From contig CM034313.1 in the NCBI GenBank assembly GCA_019925795.1, positions 1,334,501 to 1,398,500 on the forward strand: 64,000 nucleotides of DNA, in the 5' to 3' direction. The notes below the pieces were generated by a model. The model did no database searches, had not been told where the DNA came from, and saw only the letters and a list, made by a program, of their open reading frames with translations. This DNA comes from Dendrobium chrysotoxum (Eukaryota; Streptophyta; Magnoliopsida; Asparagales; Orchidaceae). The position numbers and the translations under genes are program-made. Position 1 is the first letter of the stretch. The number at the start of each line of letters is the position of its first letter. Positions 31,001-42,450 of this stretch are shown one piece after another.

Positions 31001-34000
31001 TTAAGGAGTTGAGGGACCAAAATGATCATTTGATATTGTTGGGGATTATTTTGATCTTTCATAAAGAGTCAAGGAACCATCTCTCTCTAGAGAATAGAAA
31101 CTGCTAAAACTTCTCTACCTGATTGTGCCACAGAACCAACACAAGCATTAGATGAGAAATGATATTTTAGAAGTTCAAGTAAACAATGTTAACTGCTCTT
31201 TGCTAAATAGAGATGATTTAGCTTCACTTGTTGCAGTAACATTTTACATGGTATATTTGGTAAATATGTCATTGGAAAATTTGCTATGTAATTTGTAACA
31301 TGTTTCCCTCATATGATGAGGTTTGTGTCAGTAATCATAGCAAATATTATTCTAGTCTCCATTGCGTTGATTTAAATGTGTCTTGAGACTGAGTTGTGCT
31401 TCAAGAACGGTTAATGCAAAGTCTTCAACAGGCCCAAAAGACCCATGGTTCTTTTTCCAAGCACAGTTGTCTTTGAATTTCTTCTCTTCACACCTTTGCA
31501 AAGACTTCTCCAATCAGAGAGAGGAGATTTCTTCCAATGATTCGTCCACAAACTTCATCTTATTCAATGGTTAAGCATGCAAGAAATTTAAAGATGGGAC
31601 AAACATCGACCATGTTTTTATAATAATTGCAGTCCTCATATGATTTTCACACAAAATCACTGAATAAGTCCAAGTCTTGCCAAATTTCTTAAGAGAACTG
31701 AAATATTTTATTATAGAATCCTCATATTCGAAAATCTCCCCAAGTTGGAGGATCTGATCATATAAGTGGGATTGATTCCTTAAATCAAGAAATTTTATGG
31801 ACATTGTCCCACAAATCTTTGGCAGTGGAATGAAAAATGTGGTTTGCACTTATCTCTTCAGCAATGTTATTAACTAACCACATCATTATCACAAAGTTCT
31901 TTGCATCCCAGATGGCATAAGCGAAATCCTTCATATCAGGCTTTTTATAATCTCCGGAGATGTCACCAATTGTCTCATATACATTCAAACTGAATGTGAC
32001 CAACAAGAAAAGTATCTTCATTTCAATTGAGTGGTAGTGATTTGAATAGGATGGTTTTTATGTGGGTTCCGAATCAATGAATGTTCGAATAAAGGAAGAG
32101 TTATGTTAGGCCGGTTCACCCTAAACCGGCCCAGCCGGCCCGAATCAATGAATGTTCGAATAAAGGCAAAGTTATGTTAGGCCGGTTCACCCTGAACCGG
32201 CCCAGCCGGCCCAAGGGCTGGCTCAAGTCTACAGGATGCGGAACTTGTCCGCCTCCCTCCCTCTTGTCCGCCCACAAGGTGGGCCCCAACTTGCTTAATA
32301 GGTTTGAAATTCAAAAGGAGTGGGTGGCTAGGTCATTAGGAGGGAAATTAAATTAGGAATGCTTTTGTATTAAAGGGGAAGAGAGGATTAGGGAGGATTA
32401 TGTTTGTATTTGTTCTCAATTAGGGTTTCTTGGTGACTTGGGCTCTAGACTCTCTTGTCTAGAGATTTGGGAGAGACGATCCTCCTCTCGAATTGAGGAT
32501 CGATTGTATCTTGCTTTGAGTTTTGCTTTGCTTTATTTCCACTATCGCAATCTATCATTTCTATTTTGTTTCTCTCAGATTTTGTGTTGTTTCTCGTTGT
32601 TTTTGACCAATTATTTTAGGGTTGCTTGCGAACTCAAGTATTTCCTCTTGGATTACTTGCGAACTCAAGTATTTCCTATCAAATTGGTATCAGAGCAAGT
32701 CTTGGGACCGGTGGAGGGCTATTTTCGGCAAATTTCAGCGGTGAATTTTTGCCCGGAAAGAGAGAAAATTGCTATTTTTGGAGTCCCAAAGCCAAATTTT
32801 GTGAATCTACAAACTCCGGATTGTGATGGCGGCCAAAAAGGTGGATGCTTTGGAGGAAAGGATTGAAGGGGAGATGAATCAAATCAAAACAACAGTGGAG
32901 GAAAGAATTTCCTCCATGAAAGGACAAGCCGCCGATCTCCGGGACATGATGAAGAAAATGTTGGAAATTCAAAACCAAACGGCGGCTTTCGTGGAAAGAG
33001 GGGTGGAAGGAAAAAAGTACGAATTTTGAAATTCGTAGGGAGGACAATGAGGTGGAAATCATGGAAGGAGAAAGAAGAAGACCCCATCTGGAGCCTGTCC
33101 AGAGGGAAGAAAGGGGAGGTGGATATGAGGAGCGCCATGAGGGATACTATGGTCACCGAGGTGCTGATTTTGAAGAAAGAAGGGGGGATTTCGAAGGAGG
33201 ATTGGGCTATGGCAGGGCAAGGGAAGACCGGGAAACTTGGGGAGGGCCTAGCACTTGGGAGAGGGGAAATTATGGAAAGATCAAGGGGAATGGTAGCGAC
33301 CAGAAGGTGAGGAAGTTGAATATGCCCATATTCGAAGGAGAGGATGCTTATGGGTGAATTTATAAGGTGGAGCGATACTTCGCCGTCAATGGGCTGACGG
33401 AGGAGGAGAAGCTGACGGCAGCGGGCTTGTGCTTAGAATGAAAAGCCCTGTCGTGGTATCAGTGGAGAGACCAGAGGAGGGCTATTAGGACCTAGAGGGA
33501 ATTCAAGGACTGCATAATAGAACGTTTCCAAACCGACCGGAGAGGAGATTTTTATGAGCAGTTCTTTGCTCTGACATAGGAGGGATCAGTAGCAGACTAC
33601 CTGGAGCGATTTGAGCACCTAGCTAGCAGGGTGGAGCGACTCTCAGATACAGTATTGGAGGGAACTTCATGAAGGGGTTAAAGGCGAACATCCGAGCAGC
33701 AGTGAAGGTTCTTATGCCCCATGACTTGGGGGAGGCCATGAAGTTGGCCCAGCTGGTGGAAAATCAGAGGAACCTAGAGAGAGGAACCAGGAGTAGCAGC
33801 ACAGGGGGGACTTACAGGATGACGACCACCCATTTAGCACCTAAAGGTCCTGCAACAGGAGGGAGTCGAGAGGCCACCAAGGAGAAGACAAGAGGAGGTG
33901 GAAGTGGGGGAAATTTCAAGCGGCTAACAGAGAAAGAGATGCAGGAGAAAAGGGCTAAGGGGTTGTGCTTCAGGTGCGAAGAAAAGTACACACCAGGGCA

Positions 34001-37000
34001 TCAGTGCAAGGACCGAACTCTTCAGGTTCTCACCGTCTGCGATGACGAAGAAACTGAGGAGGGAGGTGACGAGGAGATAGAGGAGGAGATGGAGGAGAAG
34101 CTGCATTTGGATCTGGCTGAGGTTTCTCTGAACTCAATGGTCGGATTCACTACGAATCATACCATGAAAGTGAAGGGGGAGGTAGGGGATAGGGCAGTGG
34201 TGGTGCTGATTAATAGTGGGGCCACGCACAATTTCATTTTCACTCAGGTCGTCGACCAACTGGGAGTGAGATTGGTGAATATCGGTAGTTACGGGGTGAT
34301 GATGGGTACGGGGAAGGTGGAGAAAGGCCAGGGAATTTGCAGAGGAGTGCTACTGACCATCCAGGCGATTCAGGTGAGGGAAGATTTTCTTCCACTGGAG
34401 CTTGGGAGTACAGATGTCATCCTGGGAATGAAATGACTGCAGACTTTGGGAGACACCAAAGTGAATTGGGGAGCAAGGTTTAAAATTGCGCAATTGGGTA
34501 TTGAGGCGTTTTTCGTTTGTGAGGCGAGGCGTAAGCCTCAAGGCGTTTTGAGGCGTAAGCCTCAAAATCTAAAAAGTGCGTAAAGTCAAAATAAAAGTTA
34601 AAAATATTTTTTTTATATAATATCCAAATAATATGTTAAATGATGACATATTAACTTTTTTTTTAACTATGAAGTAACAAATTTACATACATATGAAATA
34701 AATATTTGTATAAGATGTAAAGTGTTAAGTGATAAATTATGTGAAATAGAATTGAAATCCAAATATTACAGGAATAACAACATAAAGTATATGAATTGCA
34801 TAAAAGTATCATATAACATAAAGTTCAGCTCTAATTTTTTTCTTTCTTAGTTGCCTACTCATCTACTTTTAATTTCTAAAGAAAGCTGAAATGATTGACA
34901 ACAACTCAGAAATCATCTGTACTATCATTACTAAGGGGATTTTTATTTGAGTCTCTGTTATAACAAATTGGTCACTTTCCTACCTCATTCTATAGGGTCC
35001 AAAACCTCTTAATCTGCTTCTTTATTTATTTCAGTCATCTTTATCTTTTATAAATGTTTGTCATCAACATAAAGATAATACTACAAAATTTTTAAGAGGA
35101 AATGGTGATGACGTGCGGCTTTCTAGTGATCCCCTGTGGCGGCTACGACGGTGGTGGCTACGGTGAAGGCGGTGGGCTAGAGGTTGAGGCAATTGAGAGG
35201 AAGCTGCTGTGGTTTGGGGGTGCAAGAAAGCATGATTTTTTTGGGGCTTTTGTATAGGATTTAGATAAGTTTTAAATAAAAATACATAAATAGAGTGAGG
35301 CGTACGCCTCATGCCAGCGAGGCGAGGCGCAACTCAAGGCGGGCCTCTTCCAAGATGAGGCGTAAGCCTCATAAAAAAAGCTTGAGGCGTAAGCCTCGAG
35401 GCGCTTTTTACTGGAATTGCGCTGAGGCGAGCCTCATATTGCGCAATTTTAAACAATGTTGGGGAGCACTCACGATAGAGTTGATGGTTGATGGAAGGAA
35501 GGTGGTGATTAAGGGAGATGCGGGGCTATCCAAATCCATGGTTTCTCTTAAAACTATGGTGAGGGATATACAGTTGGCAGGAGGAGGATACTTGGTGGAG
35601 CTGCACAGTTTGGAGGGAGCTAGAGTTGAAGAGAGAGGGACATACCCCTCTCTGTACAGCCATTGATTCAGCAGTTCCGAGAGGGATTTCAGCCGCTTCA
35701 AGGATTGTCGCAGCAGAGAGAGCAGGAGCATGCCATCGTGTTGAGAGAGGGAGTGTCACCCATTAGTGTACGGCCCTACCGCTACCCTCAATTCAAAAAA
35801 GATCAAAGTTGATTAAACAGATGCTGGAGGCAGAAATCATCAGATCCAGCATCAGTCCCTTCTCTAGTCTAGTTCTATTGGTGAAAAAGAAGGATGGCAG
35901 CTGGCAATTTTGTGTGGACTACAGAGCCCTCAACAAGAAAACTGTACCTGACAAGTTTCCTATACCAGTCATTGACGAGCTGCTAGATGAATTGAGTGGA
36001 ACAGTGATCTTCAGCAAGATAGACTTAAAATCAGGTTACCATCAAATCTGGATGAAGGAGGATGTACCCAAGATGGCCTTTAGAACTCATAAGGGACACT
36101 ATGAGTTCCTGGCGATGCCTTTTGGCCTCACCAATGCTCCCGCTACTTTCCAGGCACTTATGAATAAGGTTTTCAAACCTTATCTCAGACGAATTTTATT
36201 GGTATTCTTTGATGACATCCTGGTCTGCAGCAGGACAGAGGAGCACTGGGAGCATTTGAAAAGGTGTTAGAGGTGCTGCAGGAGCACCAGCTGAGTGCCA
36301 ACTTGAAGAAATGCTGCTTCGCACAAGTCAGTGTAGAGTACTTGGGTCATGTTGTATCGAAAGAAGGGGTGGCAGCAGATCAGTCCAAAATTGAGGCAAT
36401 GCTAACGTGGCCAGTGCCAAAAATTTTGAAGGAGCTGAAGGGATTTCTAGGACTGACAAGTTACTACATAAGGTTTGTAAAGGGGTACAGCACCATAGCA
36501 TGGCCACTCACTGAGTAGTTGAAGAAGGGCGATTTCCTATGGGGGGAGGCGGCCACATCAGCATTTGAGAGTCTGAAGAAGGCGATGACTACGGTACCGG
36601 TCCTAGCTTTGTCAGATTTCACTCAGACCTTCATTGTGGAGACAGATGCGTCTGGATACGGGCTAGGTGCAGTGCTCATGCAGAGTCGTAGACCCATTGC
36701 CTATTTCAGCCAGGTGTTGACTGCTAGAGCCAGGCTGAAGTCCGTTTATGAGAGAGAATTAATGGCCATCATTTTGGCCATCCAGAAGTGGCGGCCCTAC
36801 CTACTTGGGAGACATTTCATTGTCAGGACAGACCAGAGGAGCTTGAAGTACCTGCTGGAATAGCGGATGGTGACAGAGCATCAAAGGTGGCTGTCCAAGT
36901 TGCTAGGGTACAATTTTGAGATTCAGTATAGGCCAGGGGTGGAGAACAAGGCGGTAGATGTCTTGTCCAGATGTATGGGGGAGCTGCAAATAGTGGCGCT

Positions 37001-40000
37001 ATCTATTCCTTTGATGTTTGACTAGGAGGCCATCAAGGAGGAAAGTGCTAGAGATGAAGGTTTGGGGAAGATCAGGGTAGATTTATTGAAGGGAGAGAGT
37101 AGCCACCCAGGGTACTCAGTGGAGGGGGACAGACTGCTATATCAGGGGAGATTTGTGATGCCCCGAACTTCGATCTACATTCCAAACCTACTCCAGGAGT
37201 TTCATGGGAGTGCTGTTGGGGGCTATTCATGAGTGCAGAAGACATACAAGAGGCTAGCTTTGGAGCTTTACTGGAAGGGGATGCATAAAGATGTAGATGA
37301 GATGGTGGTTAAATGTGAGATCCGTCAAAGGAACAAATATCTGACAATGTCACCATGAGGACTACTACAGGCGTTGGCTCTACCGGGGAGAGTATGGGAG
37401 AAGATATCCATGGACTTAATAGATGGGCTGCCTCGTTCAGAATGGTTCACGGTGATTTTAATGGTGGTGGACAGATTGAACAAGTATGTTCATTTCACCC
37501 CCCTCCGACACCCCTACACCGCGAGGACGGTAGCTTCAGCGTTCATCAGAGAGGTGGTCAGATTGCATGGAATACCAGAGGCGATCGTGTCAGATAGAGA
37601 TAAGGTGTTCCTCAACCACTTTTGGAGAGAGTTATTCAGATTACAGGGGATAGTTCTGAAGAGGAGCACAGCTTACCATCCACAGACGGATGGCCAGACG
37701 AAAGTAGTTAACAGGAGCTTGGAGACGTACTTGAGATGCTTCGTGTCAGAAACACCCAAGCTATGGGCCAAGTGGCTATCATGGGCTGAGTACTGGTACA
37801 ACACATCTTTTCATTCTGCTTTGCAGATGACCCCATTCAAGGTGTTGTACGGACGGGATCTTCCCCACTTTGTGCACTTTGGGAGTAGCAGTACTCCAGT
37901 TTCTTCAGTAGAGGAGTACTTGGAGGAGAGGGATAGAGTGCTGGAGGAGTTGAAGAGACATCTACTGAGAGCTCAACAGATTATGAAGAAACAAGCGGAT
38001 GGGCATAGGAAGGACATCCAGTTTGAAGTGAGGGAGAGGGTGTTCTTGAAGCTCCGACCATACAGACATAAGACAGTCGCCAACAGGAGAAATGATAAGC
38101 TGGCTCCAAGGTACTTTGGGCCTTATGAAGTGCTGGAGAAGATCGGAGCAGTAGCATATCGGCTGAAACTACCACCAACGGCGGCTATACAATCGTTTTT
38201 TCATGTATCATAGTTGAGAAAGGATATTGGTGACTACACAGCCAACACCGAGTTACAAGCAACACTCACTGAGGATTTAGAGGTGATTCTGGAACCCTTA
38301 GAGCTGATGGGGGTTCGCCAGAAAGAAGATGGATTTAAGGAAGTGTTGATCCAATAGAAGAACCTTCCTGACTATGAGGCCACGTGAGAGCCATACGAGA
38401 GGGTAAAAAATTAGTTTCCTGATTTTCACCTTGAGGACAAGGTGATTCTTTGGGAGGGCGGTATTGTTAGGCCGGTTCACCCTGAACCGGCCCAGCCGGC
38501 CCTTGGTCTACAGGAGGCGGAACTTGTCCGCCTCCCTCCCTCTTGTCCGCCCACAAGGTGGGCCCCAACTTGCTTAATAGGTTTGAAATTCAAAAGGAGT
38601 GGGTGGCTAGGTCATTAGGAGGGAAATTAAATTAGGAATGCTTTTGTATTAAAGGGGAAGAGAGGATTAGGGAGGATTATGTTAGGATTTGTTCTCAATT
38701 AGGGTTTCTTGGTGACTTGGGCTCTAGACTCACTTGTCTAGAGATTTAGGAGAGACGATCCTCCTCTCGAATTGAGGATCGATTGTATCTTGCTTTGAGT
38801 TTTGCTTTGCTTTATTTCCACTATCGCAATCTATCATTTCTAGTTTGTTTCTCTCAGATTTTGTGTTGTTTCTCGCTGTTTTTGACCAATTATTGTTAGG
38901 GTTGCTTGCAAACTCAAGTATTTCCTATCAAGTTAACATAATTTAAGACATCTTAAGAGAATTACGGCAACAACAGGAGAAGGATTGCAGGCTAGGGTAT
39001 GAACTGCACCTTTGAAAAATAAGGATAGCAGTCTAGGGATCATCTCTGACACCATAAAGACTGAAAAAAGAATACAAAGGATAGTAGAAAGATATAAAAA
39101 ACTGCTGTAATTTGATTTCCATATGTTCGTACAACTGTTTGTTTATGGGACTTATATAAAGAAATTAATTAAAGCTAATTACAAACTTAATTAAAAAAAC
39201 GATGAAATCAGCCCATAAAAAGTGGGGGGAGGCTATGGAGTTCACAAATTGCCATTTGAGGCCTCCAAGCGCTCAAAACCCTCAATCTGTGTGCTATAGT
39301 ATCCCTAATTTGATTGGTAGGATTGCGGTCCCACAAAAGAAGGCAGAGGCAGATCTTTCAAAAGAAAGAGGTTTCAACATATATACCCATGTATTAATCT
39401 TAGGTAGCTACCGGAGTCGCCAATTGTCATAGTCATTTTCATAAACAACAGAGAAAAAGACTTGCATATGAACAACAGGGAGACAAGGCCTGCAGGTGCA
39501 TGAATTCAGCAGTTCGTGGAACCAAGTTTATTATACTTTTACAGAAACCAGATATTTAGGAAGATCAACTGCTGAAATTGAGCCTCATCAAACTAAACCA
39601 ATATTTTTAAATCCCTTACCCAGACAGCTCAATCTTACAATCCTCCCAAGCCCAAATAGATGCAATTTATCAGCATACATAGGCCACATCAGGTTTCTCC
39701 GCATATCAAAATCAGGGAAAGCCAGAAAAGGAACCTTTTGGCATTTGGGTTGTGAGAATGGTGATAGATCAAAAAATCAAAGAAAACAATAGGCAAGTGG
39801 GAAAAAAAATTTAATATTTATCAAAATACAGCAAAATTGTAGAGCATAGGCCAATTTCATTCCAAGCGGGCCATAAAAAAATGGCCGGGCACTATTCCTT
39901 TCTGTGAGGTTGGAAAGCTTATTAATCCCAAATCCCAATTAAATGTTGAGCTAGGAAGGCCAGACCATCTGCCACTGAATAAAAAGGATAGAACAGTACG

Positions 40001-40928
40001 AAAAAGGTAGGCAAACATGGTTAGAAAAATCAAGAAATGTATCTGTCCAGAAGAAGCTAACACGTAAAGTTCAAACCATAGTTAAAATCCTTGGTCCAGA
40101 TAAAGGGTGAACAGGAAAAATACATGAACTTAGCACCTTTTAAAAACTTCTAAATGTATTCCCAGATCATTCATTTCCTTGGGGAACTTCAGCATTGCCA
40201 GTTTTAGATTGAATACAAATACTTTAGAAACCAACACATTTAAGTTTAAGCTTAGGACTGTTCTAAGCGCCTTTCAGAGGAATACTGTACTGTACCAAGA
40301 ACAAATAAGAACACGAATAGGTAAATCTGAGTGCAAACTAACTTCAGAAGAACTTAACAGCCATACCTTGCTTATCCAAAAACTCATTCTTCTGTTGAGA
40401 ATATCTACGGGTAACCCAACAGCAGCTGCAAGGTTTTTAGAAGCCCAGCTGCAGCAAATAAAGTGAGATAATGTTCGAAAGAGGATTAATGAAAATGCAA
40501 CATGCCACATTTCAAATTGCTTACCTAGTTTTCTCCTGAAATTGCATGATAATTGCAGCATGTACTGGAGTGACACTGAATTCCACATTTCGATCATCAA
40601 AATGTAATTCCAGCTAAATTGCAGGAAATTTGAAATTAAAAGAAGCATAAAACAAATGCTTTCAAATTGCAGATGAGAATCAATGTGCAACATTGTGAAA
40701 GGAAATGATTGACTACAAGTTACAAAAATGGCCTTAATTGTTCAGCGGGTAATGGTTTTCTCGAATTAACAGGAAGTGTTGATCATAAAACGTGATAGAA
40801 TCACTAACCTTTACTATTCCAAGATATTTCTTCCATAATAGCTTACGAGGAGTTTTGATTTCATGAAATCTCTCGGCATAATCTGAAAGAAGTTGTTCAA
40901 CAGGTAAAGGAAGATGAAGAGATTCCTC
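28089..40928 (-). CDS. APC2: Anaphase-promoting complex subunit 2 (APC2), C-terminal part (6 exons)
   Basis: APC2 is the cullin-like scaffold of the APC/C ubiquitin ligase that drives mitotic exit; it holds the RING subunit APC11. Exons in coding order: 40928-40809, 40613-40525, 40448-40367, 30382-30203, 28367-28299, 28211-28089 (stop TAG). All are GT..AG with matching phases, giving 663 nt (220 residues plus stop). The first three exons carry the end of the cullin homology region (HEIKTPRKLLWKKYLG, SVTPVHAAIIMQFQEKT, GLPVDILNRRMSFWISK). The fourth is an acidic linker ending in EEQLQKEMTIYQ. The last two form the C-terminal winged helix (FIEGMLTNFGGMPLDRIHNT, DKSLQQLQSFLSVLKAEEKL). The frame is intact. 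About three quarters of the protein is upstream (higher coordinates) and not in the window. Intron 30383-40366 holds a chromovirus in antisense orientation. Confidence 0.95.
28540..28720. repeat. AGCTTGAGC-rich repeat, transposon-like
   Basis: Begins GGGTGTAAGTGAGC and contains runs of CTTGAGCTTGAGCTTGAGCTCGAC and GACTCAAACTCGACTC. This composition is common in non-autonomous plant DNA elements that start GGGTGTAA. No matching opposite end was found, so it may be a fragment. It lies in the APC2 intron 28368-30202. Confidence 0.4.
30891..31081. mobile_element. Inverted-repeat (MITE-like) element
   Basis: A left arm at about 30891-30935 containing CATTGACTCTTTATGAAAGA faces a right arm at about 31041-31080 containing TCTTTCATAAAGAGTCAAGG, i.e. 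imperfect terminal inverted repeats around a central 100 bp. It has no coding capacity. It lies in the large APC2 intron. Confidence 0.6.
31383..32075 (-). pseudogene. Copia Gag fragment
   Basis: The - strand translation, with frame changes, shows a UBN2-type Gag: ISANHIFHSTAKDLWDNV, LGNQSQ-like LRNQSHLYDQILQLGEI, IWQDLDLF, and IFKFLACLTIE with a following GRIIGRN. Two frameshifts and several stops are present. It ends just before the flank of the chromovirus; no LTRs were located. It lies in sense orientation within APC2. Confidence 0.72.
32071..32212. repeat. 71-bp tandem duplication across the chromovirus LTR/target junction
   Basis: Units 32071-32141 and 32142-32212 each contain GAATCAATGAATGTTCGAAT flank plus AGTTA plus the first 38 bp of the LTR (TGTTAGGCCGGTTCACC onward). 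They differ at a few bases. The duplication therefore arose after the element inserted and left an extra LTR tip at 32104. Confidence 0.9.
32175..32681 (+). repeat. Chromovirus 5' LTR (507 bp)
   Basis: Starts TGTTAGGCC and ends TTCCTATCA. The tip GCCGGTTC-ACCCT-GAACCGGC is a perfect 8-bp hairpin. Relative to the 3' LTR it carries an extra CTTGGATTACTTGCGAACTC-type partial duplication near its end and a short insertion near 32214. Confidence 0.93.
32826..34010 (+). pseudogene. Chromovirus Gag
   Basis: Begins with ATG at 32826 (MAAKKVDALEERIEGEM, a predicted coiled coil). The retrotransposon Gag core (VERYFAVNGLTEEEKL, ALSWYQWRDQ, DYLERFEHLASRV) follows, and a CCHC knuckle, CFRCEEKYTPGHQC, lies near 33965-34010. 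Frameshifts near 33020 and 33655 and in-frame stops at about 33355, 33438, 33493 and 33578 disrupt it. Confidence 0.88.
34190..34436 (+). pseudogene. Chromovirus aspartic protease, catalytic Asp lost
   Basis: VVVLINSGATHNFIF is the active-site region; the usual D-S-G is N-S-G here, so the catalytic Asp is replaced. The flap and distal LGSTDVILGMK motif follow, then a TGA at the conserved Trp of GMKW. The region is cut soon after by the hAT insertion. Confidence 0.88.
34474..35458. mobile_element. Non-autonomous hAT element (985 bp)
   Basis: Ends CAAGGTTTAAAATTGCGCAAT and ATTGCGCAATTTTAAACAATG are terminal inverted repeats. The 8-bp TTGGGGAG is duplicated at 34466-34473 and 35459-35466, the hAT target size. 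Subterminal regions carry repeated palindromic GAGGCGTAAGCCTC motifs; the centre is AT-rich with no transposase. It sits between the protease and RT of the chromovirus. Confidence 0.92.
35467..36990 (+). pseudogene. Chromovirus reverse transcriptase and RNase H
   Basis: RT motifs are clear: PFSSLVLLVKKKDGSW, CVDYRALNKKTVPDKFPIP, IFSKIDLKSGYHQI, MPFGLTNAPATFQALMN and the catalytic LVFFDDILVCS at about 36210. RNase H follows (FIVETDASGYGLGAVLMQ, ERELMAIILAIQKWRPYL, VRTDQRSLKYLLE). The active-site Asp residues remain, but a frameshift near 36250 and stops at about 36517 and 36861 break it. Confidence 0.93.
37160..38400 (+). pseudogene. Chromovirus integrase and chromodomain remnant
   Basis: Integrase core motifs KISMDLIDGLPRS and IVSDRDKVFLNHFWREL keep the first two catalytic Asp residues. 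The third site reads TDGQTKVVNRSLETY, with Lys where the catalytic Glu (GQTEVVNR) is expected. The C-terminal RNDKLAPRYFGPYEVLEKIG and a chromodomain-like tail (EVLIQ-stop-KNLPDYEAT-stop-EPYE) define a chromovirus. Stops occur at about 37023, 37231, 37356, 38211, 38356, 38386 and 38410. Confidence 0.92.
38465..38930 (+). repeat. Chromovirus 3' LTR (466 bp)
   Basis: Partner of 32175-32681, starting TGTTAGGCCGG after the TGGGAGGGCGG purine-rich tract, ending TTCCTATCA before the AGTTA target duplicate. Confidence 0.93.
38936..40366. other. Remainder of APC2 large intron
   Basis: Moderately AT-rich; no exon, transposon terminus or coding domain was recognised between the chromovirus and the APC2 exon ending at 40367. 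Confidence 0.5.
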
Positions 40929-42450
40929 CTGAAAAAGATCAAAGGGGTCAATAAAGCTAGTAAATCCACAACTTATTCATCAGAACAAAGAGAAGAATGT
41001 CACAGTCAGCATAGAACTATTTTCCCGCCAAAAAAATATTAATATAAAATATTCCTATAATATTATAAGTTAAAGGGCTAACTCAGAGTAAAGACCTAAA
41101 ATTCTTCATTCTTGATGCATCGCAACCAGGCAATTTAAAATCCCGGATTATTATATATAAGAGAGGGAGATAGAGGGGTTAAATGCAAAAATAGAATGAG
41201 AGAGTGGAAGCGATCAAGAGCAGGAGGGCAAGAGTCACAGAGAGTGCAAGGGAGAGCAAGCGATGAAGAGGTGCGCATGCAAGCAAGAGTAAAAACGAGG
41301 GCTAGCATGCACTCGAGCAGCAAAAGTGTCGAGACAAACCCATGATCGGCAATTGATCAAGTGCACGCCGAGAATTTATATATTCCTTCTCAAATTTAGG
41401 AAAAGGAAACTTTATATATAGTTATTAAATTCCTATATGATTTTGATTAGAGCTTTGTGTGGGAAAAAAAAAGTAAAAATTAGTAAAGGATGAAGTTCCT
41501 TGAGTATTCAAGGCATGGAATTTTCATTTGCTAAAATATGACATTTGCTGGCCTAGATTTTTAATATAAAAATTTTGAAATTTAAAATTCTTAGTAAAAT
41601 TAGAATATATTAATTAACTAAAATAAATGAGAAAATATTAGAGTAAACTTCAATTCAAATTTTATGTCTCTATGTTACTAAGGAAATTTTGAAAATACTA
41701 AAGTCGTAATATATTTAAACATAAAATAGCAAAGTAAAGAAAATAGAAATGTTATGCTTGGTGTATTAAAGTTAATTATAATATTATGAAAAGTATTAAA
41801 TAAAATGTTTAAAGATTAATGGTAACTAGAAAAGTAAAAATAAACTAAGTATAATTTTATTGAACATCATTAAATGCGATACATTAAACAAAAAATGAGT
41901 GCTATGTCATTTATAATGTAAATGAAATTGAAAAGTTAAATGCTTAATGGTAGTAAATAATTAGAAGAGGTATCTAATTATAAGATAAATTTATAGGAAT
42001 CAATTAATGAGAATGTTTTATTCATAGTTATATATTTTCTAAAGTAATAGAAACGTGGCAGGGAAACCTCTTCTACAAATCTTTCATGCAAGACCCATAC
42101 GCATCTTTTTTGTTGTAGTAGGTGTAAAAGACATAGTTGTGACGTTTACACCAACAATACACGCCTTTTTTGACGTCGTGGGCAGGCCAAACTCTTATGT
42201 AGGGAAGACACCAATAGCCTGACGAATATTCAATGAACCAAACTCACACAAAACTTAGAAAGAATAAAATAATATAACATTATGGATTATATATGTAGTA
42301 GAAATGACAAAATGAATGAAATGATAAGTACAAATTGCAAAATAAGAATAAAATGAAATAAAGAAAAGAAAAAAAAATACATATAAGACTAGTTGAACAT
42401 GAATAAGACTTTTGGGGGACTTGTGATGAACTTAAAAGCTCACTTGCAAG
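40929..42450. other. Start of upstream APC2 intron, AT-rich
   Basis: The acceptor CAG for the APC2 exon lies at 40929-40931 (reverse strand). A purine-rich GAGAG stretch is at about 41160-41300; 41400-42050 is strongly AT-rich. No earlier APC2 exon was found here. Confidence 0.5.

Larger units (their letters stand above)
32175..38930 (+). mobile_element. Ty3/gypsy chromovirus, decayed, with nested hAT
   Basis: LTRs at 32175-32681 and 38465-38930 are flanked by a 5-bp target duplication AGTTA (32170-32174, 38931-38935). A tRNA-Met primer-binding site, TGGTATCAGAGC, is at 32685-32696. Gag, protease, RT, RNase H, integrase and a C-terminal chromodomain remnant follow in Ty3 order. Frameshifts and many stops inactivate it. 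A 985-bp hAT at 34474-35458 splits protease from RT. It is antisense to APC2, inside its intron. LTRs differ by about 2 percent by eye plus small insertions. Confidence 0.95.

Noticed and set aside
35064..35312. 82-codon frame within the 985-bp hAT element
   Set aside because: No transposase motif; it is made of the repetitive subterminal and AT-rich interior.
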